Assembly (NCBI GenBank): GCA_002838945.1
Contig: PGXB01000011.1
Coordinates: 22,012 to 86,011 of the forward strand
Direction of reading: 5' to 3'
DNA from: a candidate division Zixibacteria bacterium HGW-Zixibacteria-1
Lineage (GTDB): Bacteria > Zixibacteria > MSB-5A5 > GN15 > PGXB01
DNA: 64,000 bases
Of this stretch, positions 1-7,889 are shown piece after piece. The position numbers and the translations under genes were made by a program. The notes under the pieces were generated by a model. That model did not search any database, was not told where the DNA came from, and saw only the letters and a program-made list of their open reading frames with translations. Within the stretch, counting starts at the first letter, position 1. Each line of letters starts with the position of its first letter.

Positions 1-2
1 TC

Positions 3-755
3 TCTCAGGAAGGAGAACCGGATATTTACGAGTGCACCCGTAAATTCGGGACCGTGCTGGAGAATGTGGCCATCGATATCGATACCAGGCGCATCGATTT
101 GAATGATTCCAGTCTCGCCGAAAATACTCGCGCCGCCTATCCCATAACTCACATTAAAAACAGCGCTCCGGACGGTCTGGGGGGAAACCCGAGTCACATA
201 ATCCTCCTGACGGCGGATGCGTTTGGTGTCCTGCCGCCGGTGACCAGATTGACCCCGGAAGTGACACAAAAGTATTTTCTGATAGGTTATACCGCCAAAG
301 TGGCCGGCACCGAAATAGGCATAACCGAGCCCAAAGCGACCTTCAGTTCCTGTTTCGGGTCCCCGTTTATGGCACTGGAACCGACCGTTTATGCTCATCT
401 GTTGCGGGACAAGATTAAGAAACACAAGGTTTCCTGCTGGTTGGTGAATACCGGCTGGGTCAATGGACCCTATGGAATCGGAAAAAGAATCAGCATTGCC
501 CATACGCGGGCAATTATTAAGGCTATTCTGGAGGGGACCTTGGAAAAATCCGAATATTGGAAAGACGACATATTCGGCTTGGAAATTCCCAAAACATGTC
601 CCGGAGTGCCGGCCGAGTTGCTGAACCCGGCTCTGGGCTGGGCCGATAAAGATAAATACAAAACCGAGGCACGAAAGCTTGCCGAAATGTTTGAGAATGT
701 TTATCTTGAGTTCAAAAAGGATGAGGCCACCGAAAAAATTACGGAGATGAATTAA
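3..755 (+). CDS. pckA: Phosphoenolpyruvate carboxykinase (ATP), C-terminal part
   Basis: The reading frame is open from base 3, so the gene begins upstream of the window; the GTG at 54 is internal. ATP-dependent PEPCK converts oxaloacetate and ATP to phosphoenolpyruvate, CO2 and ADP, the entry step of gluconeogenesis, in the cytosol. The visible part carries the family hallmarks KFGTVLENV, the ENTRAAYP motif, a CFGSPF segment and NTGWVNGPYGIGKR followed by the TRA(I/A) helix of the nucleotide-binding domain. The C-terminal helix ends at a TAA. A phosphofructokinase gene follows 13 bases downstream, so the two opposite directions of glycolysis/gluconeogenesis may be co-transcribed. Identity is firm; the N-terminal half is not seen. 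Confidence 0.95.
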   Translation, partial: SQEGEPDIYECTRKFGTVLENVAIDIDTRRIDLNDSSLAENTRAAYPITHIKNSAPDGLGGNPSHIILLTADAFGVLPPVTRLTPEVTQKYFLIGYTAKVAGTEIGITEPKATFSSCFGSPFMALEPTVYAHLLRDKIKKHKVSCWLVNTGWVNGPYGIGKRISIAHTRAIIKAILEGTLEKSEYWKDDIFGLEIPKTCPGVPAELLNPALGWADKDKYKTEARKLAEMFENVYLEFKKDEATEKITEMN

Positions 756-768
756 ACAGGGCAAAAGT

Positions 769-1902
769 ATGGCAGAAAAAATGAAAATCGGCGTTTTGAC
801 CGGAGGCGGAGACTGCCCCGGTTTGAATGCCGTCATTCGGGCGGTCGTGAAGACCGCTATCAGCGATTATGACATGGAAGTGGTCGGCTTTCTGGACGGC
901 TATGAGGGATTGATCGAGAATCGCTATAAGACACTGAAATCATCGGATGTTTCGGGCATTCTGGCTCTTGGCGGGACCATTCTCGGCACCTCAAATCGCG
1001 CCGACCCGTTTCACTATCCGGTGCTTCAGGGGGATGAATATATCTATCTCGACCGCTCCTCACAGGCGGTTCAGAATTTCGAAAGGCTCGGACTTGACGC
1101 CCTGATTGCGATCGGCGGAGACGGCACCATGGCGGCTTCCAACGGTATGGCCCAGAAGGGACTCAAGATAATCGGTGTTCCCAAAACGATCGACAATGAT
1201 CTCTGGGGAACTGATCAGACTTTTGGTTTTGACTCGGCGCTGGCCTCGGCCACCGATGCCATCGATAAGATCCATACCACTGCCCAGGCCCATCACCGGG
1301 TGATGATAGTCGAAGTTATGGGCCGTTATGCGGGATGGCTGGCGCTGGCTTCAGGAGTCGCAGGCGGCGGCGATATTATTTTGATTCCCGAAATCCCATA
1401 CCATATCGATGTGATAGTCGATAAAATCAGATCCAGAAACCGCCGGGGCCGCAATTTCAGCATTATTGTCATCGGTGAGGGCGCCAAATCGGAAGGCGGC
1501 GATATGGTGGTCAAAAAAGTGGTTAAAAACAGCCCGGACCAGTTACGCCTTGGCGGAATTTCCAATCAACTGGCGGCCCAGATCGAGGGAATTGCCAATA
1601 TCGAAACCAGGGTGACGATTTTGGGGCATCTTCTCCGCGGCGGCACGCCGACCGCATTCGATCGGCTGCTGGCCAGCCAGTTTGGCTGTGAGTCGGTTCG
1701 CCTGGCCTATGCCGGGAAATTCGGTCAAATGGTGGCGTTGCGGGGCGGCGGAATCGATTCGGTTCCGATTATCGATGTTGCCGGCCGAATTCGTAAAGTC
1801 AGCTATGATACACCATTGCTGAAAGCGGCCCTGTCGCTGGATACGTCGCTTGGCGTTGAAAGCATCGATGTTCTTAAAACCGAACAGACCGTGGCAAAAT
1901 AA
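769..1902 (+). CDS. pfkA: 6-phosphofructokinase (PfkA family)
   Basis: It phosphorylates fructose 6-phosphate to fructose 1,6-bisphosphate in glycolysis (cytosol). The 377-residue protein has the N-terminal GVLTGGGDCPGLNAVIR nucleotide loop, the GTSNR substrate segment, GGDGT, the catalytic PKTIDND and the MGR(Y)AG motif. At the two positions that separate donor classes (E. coli Gly104 and Gly124) this protein has Gly and Lys: GGDGT as in ATP enzymes, but PKTIDND as in pyrophosphate enzymes. This mixed type is known in trypanosomatid ATP-PFKs, so ATP is the likelier donor, but a PPi enzyme cannot be excluded. It lies 13 bases after pckA and is followed by a clear terminator. Confidence 0.93.
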   Translation: MAEKMKIGVLTGGGDCPGLNAVIRAVVKTAISDYDMEVVGFLDGYEGLIENRYKTLKSSDVSGILALGGTILGTSNRADPFHYPVLQGDEYIYLDRSSQAVQNFERLGLDALIAIGGDGTMAASNGMAQKGLKIIGVPKTIDNDLWGTDQTFGFDSALASATDAIDKIHTTAQAHHRVMIVEVMGRYAGWLALASGVAGGGDIILIPEIPYHIDVIVDKIRSRNRRGRNFSIIVIGEGAKSEGGDMVVKKVVKNSPDQLRLGGISNQLAAQIEGIANIETRVTILGHLLRGGTPTAFDRLLASQFGCESVRLAYAGKFGQMVALRGGGIDSVPIIDVAGRIRKVSYDTPLLKAALSLDTSLGVESIDVLKTEQTVAK

Positions 1903-1923
1903 CTATTTCTGTAAATGACATTT

Positions 1924-1948
1924 AAGAGGCCCTTCGGGGCCTTTTCTT
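1924..1948 (+). terminator. Rho-independent terminator after pfkA
   Basis: The stem AGGCCC/GGGCCT closes on a UUCG tetraloop and runs into TTTTCTTT, 25 bases after the pfkA stop. It ends the pckA-pfkA unit. Confidence 0.85.
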
Positions 1949-1964
1949 TATTCCTGTAAAGAAT

Positions 1965-1993
1965 TTGACTTTTCGAGTGCAAAACCGTATTTT
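1965..1993 (+). promoter_or_regulatory. Candidate sigma-70 promoter for the tdh operon
   Basis: TTGACT (1965-1970) and TATTTT (1988-1993) are separated by 17 bases. They lie between the pfkA terminator and the tdh start, whose ribosome site is AGAGGAAG at about 2018-2025. Position and spacing are good; no experimental support. Confidence 0.5.
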
Positions 1994-2030
1994 TTCCCGA
2001 GTTGAACATAAGCGTGTAAGAGGAAGTTAA

Positions 2031-3092
2031 ATGACCGGTACAATGCTGGCGGCTATGAAAGTACGACCGGCTGCCGGGGCGGAATTGAATAAGGCCAAAA
2101 TTCCGCGCCCCAAATCAAATGAAGCCCTCATAAAAATCAAAGCGGCATCCATTTGCGGTACCGATAAACATATTTATAACTGGGATAAATGGGCTGAAAG
2201 AAGAATTAAGCCGCCTATGATTTTTGGTCACGAATGTTGCGGTGAAGTGGTTGAAATCGGCTCGGCTGTCGAGGCCATCAGGATCGGAGATTTTATTTCA
2301 GCGGAAACGCATATTCCATGCGGCCACTGCTTCATGTGCAAGACAGGAAACATGCATCTCTGTCAGAATCTGTCCATACTTGGAGTGGATGTTAACGGTA
2401 TTTTCGCCGAATATGCGGTCATCCCGGAAATTTGCTGCTGGAAAAACCATCCTGACATGTCACCCGCCTTCGCATCGGTTCAGGAGCCATTGGGAAATGC
2501 CGTTTATACCGTGATGGAAAGTAACGTGTCGGCAAAAAAGATTGCCATTATCGGTGACGGCCCAATCGCGGCATTTGCCTGCGGTGTTGCCAGGGCGGTC
2601 GGCGCCGCATTAATATATAATCTGGGGATGATCGATTTTAACCTTGATATTTGCCGTCGCATGGGGGCGGATGTATCGATTAATGTCACGACTGATAATG
2701 ATTATCGGCGAAGGATTATAGAAGAAACCTCCGGTGGGGTCGATGTGGTTCTGGACATGGCCGGCAACAAGAATGCGGTCAACGACGGATTTGCGATTCT
2801 TCGCAGAACCGGAACCTTCACCGCCTTCGGAATTGCTTCGGCGCCATTTGAATTCGATATGGCCGAGAATGTGGTTTTTAAAGGTGCAAAAATTATAGGT
2901 ATTAACGGCCGCAAGATGTTTGAGACATGGTATCAATTAAAGAATCTTCTTGATTTCGGCAGGATAGATATCAGTCCGGTGATCAGTCACCAATTCCCTT
3001 TTACCGATTTTATGGAAGCAATTGACATCGCCGCATCGGGAAAGGTACCATCGTCGAAGATTGTTCTTTTGATGGAACCGCCGGGAAGATGA
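2031..3092 (+). CDS. tdh: L-threonine 3-dehydrogenase (zinc MDR family)
   Basis: It oxidises L-threonine with NAD+ to 2-amino-3-ketobutyrate, the substrate of Kbl. The 353-residue medium-chain dehydrogenase shows the catalytic zinc site (SICGTDKH, GHECCGEV), the four-cysteine structural zinc loop (CGHCFMCKTGNMHLC), a Rossmann segment IGDGPIAAF and the Tdh-specific tail GINGRKMFETWY. The Rossmann glycines (GDGPIA) are as in Tdh. It opens a co-directional run with an AMP ligase, an ACP and two Kbl paralogues; finding kbl in the same run supports threonine catabolism to glycine and acetyl-CoA. Gene identity is strong from the tail motif; substrate is inferred from it and from context. Confidence 0.88.
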   Translation: MTGTMLAAMKVRPAAGAELNKAKIPRPKSNEALIKIKAASICGTDKHIYNWDKWAERRIKPPMIFGHECCGEVVEIGSAVEAIRIGDFISAETHIPCGHCFMCKTGNMHLCQNLSILGVDVNGIFAEYAVIPEICCWKNHPDMSPAFASVQEPLGNAVYTVMESNVSAKKIAIIGDGPIAAFACGVARAVGAALIYNLGMIDFNLDICRRMGADVSINVTTDNDYRRRIIEETSGGVDVVLDMAGNKNAVNDGFAILRRTGTFTAFGIASAPFEFDMAENVVFKGAKIIGINGRKMFETWYQLKNLLDFGRIDISPVISHQFPFTDFMEAIDIAASGKVPSSKIVLLMEPPGR

Positions 3093-3162
3093 GACATCTG
3101 AAAAAGGTAAACACATTCACATTTCAAATAGCACATGCTAATATAAAAGAGGAAGATTTGTA

Positions 3163-4869
3163 ATGACGAATCTTGGAGTTTACGAAGAGAAGGTCAAAGA
3201 TTTCAGCTGGGAAATCTCAGAACAGGAGCTGGGTTATAAAAAAGGGGATATAATCAATATCGGTGAATATTGCACCGACCGGATCTGCCGTATGGGAAAG
3301 AAAGACAAACTGGCCCTTATCTGGGAAGGTTACAGCGGCACTGTCAGGAAATACACTTTTGACGATATGAGGCTGCTGACTAATTCCATTGCGCATTTTC
3401 TCATGAATCTGGGGCTTCAAAACGGCGATCGTATTTGCATTTTTATGGACAGGGTCCCGGAATTGTATTTCGGGTTCCTGGGCATTCTCAAGATGGGCGG
3501 GATCGCACAGCCTTTGTTTTCGGCTTTTGGATCGGAATCGCTCCTGACACGCCTTGAAAATGCCAAGACCAGGGCGATCATGACGCAGAAGAAGCATTTG
3601 CCCAAGGTCCGCAATATTGTAAGTACTCTGCCCGATCTTGAATTCATTATCGTTATCGATGATGACGGCAGCAAGCCGCTTCGGGAAAGGGAAATCGCTT
3701 TCTCGATGGACAAAGCGGAGAGAATAGAGAGTATTGATATTTTTCCAACCAAAGCCGAGACACCTTCGGTCCTGCACTATACATCAGGTACAACCGGCCA
3801 ACCGAAAGGTGCACAGCACGTCCACTATTCGCTTATTTCTCAGTACATAACGACAAAGTACGTTCTCGATCTTAAGGATGAAGATATATACTGGTGCACC
3901 GCGGATCCGGGCTGGGTGACCGGCACTTCTTACGGAATTATCGGGCCATGGGCCTGCGGCATCACCCAATGTGTCCTTGATTCAGGTTTTAAGGCCGAGA
4001 CCTGGTACAAATTTATTGAAAAACATAAAATCACGGTGTGGTACTCCGCACCGACCGCGATTCGTTCATTGATGAAAGAGGGGACCGAAGCCGTCAGGAA
4101 ATATGATTTATCATCGCTCAGACATCTTTGTTCGGTCGGCGAACCACTCAATGCCGAGGCGGTTATCTGGTCCGAGGAGGCCTTCGGCCTGCCGTTCCAT
4201 GATACTTACTGGCAGACCGAAACAGGCAGTATGGTGATTTCCAACTATCCCAATATGAAGATAAAGCCCGGCTCGATGGGCAAGCCGTTTCCGGGAATTA
4301 CGGCAACGGTAGTGGATCTGAATACGCATGAGCCGATTCCGCGCACCGGCATAGTCGGATTGATAGCTCTGAGGCCGGGTTGGCCCTCGATGTTCAGGAC
4401 CTATTGGAACAATGAATCCACCTACAAATCGAAATTCAAAAACGGCTGGTATATATGCGGCGATCGGGCCAGTATCGATGACGACGGCTATTTCTGGTTC
4501 GTGGGACGCGATGATGATGTCATCAACACCGGCGGCCACCTGGTCGGCCCGTTCGAGATCGAATCGGCCCTTCTGGAACACGAGGCGGTGGCCGAGTCGG
4601 CGGTCGTGGGCAAGCCGGACCCGGTCAACATGGAAGTGGTCAAAGCATTTATCGCCCTCAAGCCCGGTTTTGAAGCATCGAAGGATCTGAACCTGGCCAT
4701 CATGAATTTTGTCCGTAAGAAACTATCGCCGCTGGCCATGCCCCAGGAGATCGAATTTGTTGCGTCGCTTCCGAAAACACGCAGCGGCAAAATTATGCGG
4801 CGATTACTGAGAGCAAAGGAGTGGGGCGAAGAAATCGGCGACACTTCAACTCTTGAAAATGATGAATAA
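3163..4869 (+). CDS. Acetyl-CoA synthetase-like AMP-forming ligase
   Basis: An adenylate-forming ligase of 568 residues that should activate a short carboxylic acid to the acyl-AMP and pass it to a thiol. Motifs seen are the P-loop HYTSGTTGQPKGAQH, the WCTADPGWVTGTSYG segment typical of acetyl-CoA synthetases, DTYWQTETG, the GDRASIDDDGYFWFVGRDDD hinge and the C-terminal lysine in PKTRSGKIMRR. It is about 80 residues shorter than classical Acs and closest in form to the Bacillus AcsA type. It lies 70 bases after tdh and 31 bases before a free ACP gene. The partner may therefore be CoA (acetate to acetyl-CoA) or the ACP phosphopantetheine; sequence alone cannot decide. Confidence 0.85.
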   Translation: MTNLGVYEEKVKDFSWEISEQELGYKKGDIINIGEYCTDRICRMGKKDKLALIWEGYSGTVRKYTFDDMRLLTNSIAHFLMNLGLQNGDRICIFMDRVPELYFGFLGILKMGGIAQPLFSAFGSESLLTRLENAKTRAIMTQKKHLPKVRNIVSTLPDLEFIIVIDDDGSKPLREREIAFSMDKAERIESIDIFPTKAETPSVLHYTSGTTGQPKGAQHVHYSLISQYITTKYVLDLKDEDIYWCTADPGWVTGTSYGIIGPWACGITQCVLDSGFKAETWYKFIEKHKITVWYSAPTAIRSLMKEGTEAVRKYDLSSLRHLCSVGEPLNAEAVIWSEEAFGLPFHDTYWQTETGSMVISNYPNMKIKPGSMGKPFPGITATVVDLNTHEPIPRTGIVGLIALRPGWPSMFRTYWNNESTYKSKFKNGWYICGDRASIDDDGYFWFVGRDDDVINTGGHLVGPFEIESALLEHEAVAESAVVGKPDPVNMEVVKAFIALKPGFEASKDLNLAIMNFVRKKLSPLAMPQEIEFVASLPKTRSGKIMRRLLRAKEWGEEIGDTSTLENDE

Positions 4870-4900
4870 CCATAAATTTAAATAAATTAAGGAGATTTTT

Positions 4901-5152
4901 ATGTCGGATACAAAAGAAAGAATTTTGGAATATGTCAAGAATGAGTACCTCGAAGAGGACGACGATCGTGAGGTCACGTACGACACGCCGCTGATTTCGG
5001 GCGGCATCGTCGATTCATTTTCCATGGTATCATTAAAGTTGTTTCTCGAAAACAAGTACAATATCAAGATTCCGGATGATGTAGCCACCCCGGAGGCTTT
5101 CGACTCGGTCAACAACATCGTCGAAGTCCTGAAGAAATTCAACGTCCAGTAG
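4901..5152 (+). CDS. Free-standing acyl carrier protein
   Basis: An 83-residue acidic four-helix carrier protein. The phosphopantetheine attachment serine sits in GGIVDSFSMVSL (around residue 40), a D-S-(F/L) site as in ACP/PCP domains. A good ribosome site (AAGGAG) precedes the ATG. It lies between an AMP-forming ligase and an alpha-oxoamine synthase, 7 bases from the latter, so the three are probably translated together. It is not next to fatty acid synthesis genes and is unlikely to be the housekeeping AcpP. The likely role is to carry the acyl group loaded by the upstream ligase to the downstream PLP enzyme; this is inference. Confidence 0.85.
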   Translation: MSDTKERILEYVKNEYLEEDDDREVTYDTPLISGGIVDSFSMVSLKLFLENKYNIKIPDDVATPEAFDSVNNIVEVLKKFNVQ

Positions 5153-5159
5153 GTGCAAT

Positions 5160-6407
5160 ATGTCATTTAGCGATACTGTCAGAGAAATGTTTATAAACGA
5201 CCTTGAGGCGATTCGTCAGGGCGGTATATTCAAGGAAGAGCGGATTATCTGTTCGCCGCAAAGCTCTGATATCGAGGTTGTTTTTCCCGCCGGCACCAGC
5301 AAGAAAAAGGTGATTAATATGTGTGCCAATAACTATCTGGGGTTGTCGTCGCACCCGGAGGTTGTCGAGGCGGCACGAAAGGGGCTGGAGCATCGCGGTT
5401 ATGGGATGTCATCGGTACGGTTCATTTGCGGAACGCAGGATATTCATAAGGAACTCGAAGAAAAACTGACCGCCTTTCTGGGTACCGAGGACACGATTCT
5501 TTTCCCATCCTGTATGGATGCCAACGCCGGTGTCTTCGAGGCGGTTTTAACCGATGCCGACGTCATGATTGCCGACCGGCTGGTGCATGCCTCGATCGTC
5601 GATGGTATGCGCCTGTGCAAGGCGCAAACCGATAATTTCAAGCATTCCGATATGGCGCATTTGGAGCAGAAACTCCAGTTCCACCAGAAGGCCCGGTTGA
5701 GACTGATTATTACCGACGGCTCGTTCTCGATGGACGGCGATCTGGCCAAGCTCGATAAGATCGTGGAACTGGCCGAGAAGTACAACGCAATGGTGTTTGT
5801 CGATGATTCGCACGCCAGCGGCTTTATCGGCAAAACGGGGCGGGGCACCCATGAGCATTGCGGCGTGATCGGGAAAATAGATATCATCACCACGACCCTG
5901 GGCAAGGCGCTCGGCGGCGCTTCGGGCGGCTGTGTTTCCGGAAGAAAAGAGATCGTCGAAATGTGCCGTCAGAAGGCGCGTCCGTACCTGTTTTCGAACA
6001 CAATTCCGCCGGTGGTGGTCTCGGGCGCGTTGAAAGTGCTTGAGCTGATCAACAAGACGACCGAACGGCGCGACAAGCTTGAGAAAAATACCGAATTCTG
6101 GAGAAAAGGACTGACCGAAGCCGGGTTTATTATCAAGGAAGGCGAGACGCCGATTGTCCCGGTCATGCTTTTTAATGCCAAGCTTTCCCAGGACATCGCG
6201 AGAATGCTGTATGATGACGGTATTTACGCGGTCGGATTCTTTTTCCCGGTGGTTCCGAAAGGGCAGGCCCGAATCCGGACCCAGCTTTCGGCGGCGCATG
6301 AAATTCATCACCTCGAAAAGGCGCTTGCCGCTTTTATCAAAGCGGGCAAGAAATTCGAAATTCTTCACAAGACCAAACAGGAAATTATTGACCGCTACGG
6401 GATGTAA
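5160..6407 (+). CDS. Alpha-oxoamine synthase, Kbl-like paralogue 1
   Basis: A PLP enzyme that condenses an acyl thioester with an amino acid (glycine in the Kbl direction). Kbl landmarks are NNYLGLSSHP, SSVRFICGTQDIHKELE, DGSFSMDGD, VDDSHASGF and the PLP lysine in TTLGKALGGASGG. Compared with E. coli Kbl and with the next gene it has diverged around the active-site entrance: CMDANAGVFEAVLTDADVMIADRLVHAS replaces the conserved CFDANGG...LGAEDAI..ALNHAS pattern. It is 415 residues, close to the usual 400. It directly follows the ACP gene, so it may take an ACP-bound acyl group. Kbl family: sure; 2-amino-3-ketobutyrate ligase activity itself: uncertain. Confidence 0.85.
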   Translation: MSFSDTVREMFINDLEAIRQGGIFKEERIICSPQSSDIEVVFPAGTSKKKVINMCANNYLGLSSHPEVVEAARKGLEHRGYGMSSVRFICGTQDIHKELEEKLTAFLGTEDTILFPSCMDANAGVFEAVLTDADVMIADRLVHASIVDGMRLCKAQTDNFKHSDMAHLEQKLQFHQKARLRLIITDGSFSMDGDLAKLDKIVELAEKYNAMVFVDDSHASGFIGKTGRGTHEHCGVIGKIDIITTTLGKALGGASGGCVSGRKEIVEMCRQKARPYLFSNTIPPVVVSGALKVLELINKTTERRDKLEKNTEFWRKGLTEAGFIIKEGETPIVPVMLFNAKLSQDIARMLYDDGIYAVGFFFPVVPKGQARIRTQLSAAHEIHHLEKALAAFIKAGKKFEILHKTKQEIIDRYGM

Positions 6408-6413
6408 TTCTGC

Positions 6414-6442
6414 GGCAGGGGCGATTAATATTCGCCCCTGCC
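6414..6442. terminator. Strong 11-bp inverted repeat between the two kbl genes
   Basis: GGCAGGGGCGA and TCGCCCCTGCC flank a 7-base loop just after the first kbl stop. There is no T-run, so it may be a weak terminator or an mRNA 3' stabiliser that sets the relative level of the second kbl. Confidence 0.5.
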
Positions 6443-6538
6443 ATCCATATCAAAACAGCTCTTCATAATTGACCCCAGTATCCGTATATTCACTGATTAT
6501 TATAAATAAGTAGGAATTGAAATAAGGGGGGAGACCCG

Positions 6539-7804
6539 ATGTATCAGCGAGTAAAATATGATCTTAAGCAGGAATTGATAAAAATAAAAGATTCCGGACT
6601 GTATAAGGACGAACGGATAATTTTGTCCGATCAGAAAGCCAATATTGAAGTCAGCTACCCGTCCGGATCGCAATCGCGCGAAGTGTTGAATTTCTGCGCC
6701 AATAATTATCTCGGCCTGGCTAATCACCCCTGTCTGATCAAAGCATCGCATGAGGCGCTCGACAAATACGGATACGGGCTGGCTTCGGTTCGCTTTATAT
6801 GCGGAACACAGGATTTGCACAAAGTTCTGGAACAGAAAATTTCGGCATTTTATCAGACGGAAGACACGATTCTTTATTCTTCATGTTTCGATGCCAACGG
6901 CGGGCTGTTCGAAAGTATTCTGGGGGCCGAGGATGCCATAATTACGGATGCCTTGAATCATGCCAGCATTATCGACGGCATCCGTTTATGCAAGGCAAAG
7001 AGATTTCTCTATGAACATTCCGATATGCGTTCCCTGGAAAGCGCCCTGAAGAAGGCCCGTGAGGGAATGGATATCTGGGACGGGCCCGGTTTGGCCAAAG
7101 AGCCGGTACCGGCCAGAAATATTATTATTGTGACTGATGGCGTTTTCTCGATGGACGGCGACATTGCCAACCTGCCGAAGATAATCGAACTGGCCGGTAT
7201 ATATGACGCGATGGTTATGGTTGATGATTCCCACGCTACCGGGGTTCTGGGCAAAAGGGGGCGGGGCGCAATCGAGTATTGCGATGTTTTCGGCAAGGTC
7301 GATATAATCACCTCGACTCTCGGCAAAGCGATGGGGGGCGCCTCGGGCGGTTTCACAACCGGCCGGAAAGAGATTATCGAAATATTAAGGCAAAAATCGC
7401 GGCCATACCTGTTTTCGAACACTATTCCCCCGGTGATTGCCGCGGCCGGTATTGCCGCATTTGATTTACTGGACCAGAGTGATGATTTAAGACAGAAACT
7501 CATGGACAACACCAAATATTTCCGGGCCGAGATGAGCCGCTTGGGGTTTGACATAATCGAAGGGGTTCACCCGATTGTCCCGATTCTGTTCCGGAAATTC
7601 GAAAATGACGCGCAGCTTTCCCAGATAATGGCCAGGGACCTGTATGAAGAGGGGATTTACGTGGTGGGGTTCTTCTTCCCGGTGGTGCCGAAGGGGAAAT
7701 CGCGCATCAGGGTTCAGATTTCGGCGGCTCATTCGAAGGAGCATATCGACAAAGCGATTGAGGCCTTTACCAGGGTGGGCCGGAAACATAAAGTGATTGG
7801 GTAA
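6539..7804 (+). CDS. kbl: 2-amino-3-ketobutyrate CoA ligase (glycine C-acetyltransferase)
   Basis: It cleaves 2-amino-3-ketobutyrate with CoA to glycine and acetyl-CoA, the second step after Tdh. The protein matches canonical Kbl closely: LGLANHP, ASVRFICGTQDLHKVLE, SCFDANGGLFES, ALNHASIIDGIRLCKAKR, FSMDGDIA, VDDSHATGVLG and the PLP lysine in STLGKAMGGASGG. It is 421 residues with a slightly longer central loop than E. coli Kbl (KEPVPARN region). A good GGGGGAG ribosome site precedes the ATG. Of the two paralogues this one is the better candidate for the true Tdh partner. It is 131 bases downstream of paralogue 1, with an inverted repeat between. Confidence 0.92.
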   Translation: MYQRVKYDLKQELIKIKDSGLYKDERIILSDQKANIEVSYPSGSQSREVLNFCANNYLGLANHPCLIKASHEALDKYGYGLASVRFICGTQDLHKVLEQKISAFYQTEDTILYSSCFDANGGLFESILGAEDAIITDALNHASIIDGIRLCKAKRFLYEHSDMRSLESALKKAREGMDIWDGPGLAKEPVPARNIIIVTDGVFSMDGDIANLPKIIELAGIYDAMVMVDDSHATGVLGKRGRGAIEYCDVFGKVDIITSTLGKAMGGASGGFTTGRKEIIEILRQKSRPYLFSNTIPPVIAAAGIAAFDLLDQSDDLRQKLMDNTKYFRAEMSRLGFDIIEGVHPIVPILFRKFENDAQLSQIMARDLYEEGIYVVGFFFPVVPKGKSRIRVQISAAHSKEHIDKAIEAFTRVGRKHKVIG

Positions 7805-7849
7805 AAAAATAATTGCATCAACATTTAATTATTAGTTATAATGATATGT

Positions 7850-7878
7850 GTCTTGGCTTAAATATTAGAATATATAAT
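7850..7878 (+). promoter_or_regulatory. Candidate promoter of the regulator-protease gene
   Basis: A perfect -10 TATAAT lies at 7873-7878, only 11 bases before the ATG at 7890, with a poor -35 (TCTTGG) about 16 bases upstream. The leader would be very short. Autoregulation by the XRE protein is plausible but not shown. Confidence 0.3.
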
Positions 7879-7889
7879 GAGAACCAAAA

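Noticed and set aside
5160..7804. Serine palmitoyltransferase function for the two alpha-oxoamine synthases
   Set aside because: The motif SVRFICGTQDxHKxLE is Kbl-type; SPT enzymes have a different GSRFLNGT-type pattern. No other sphingolipid gene is near.
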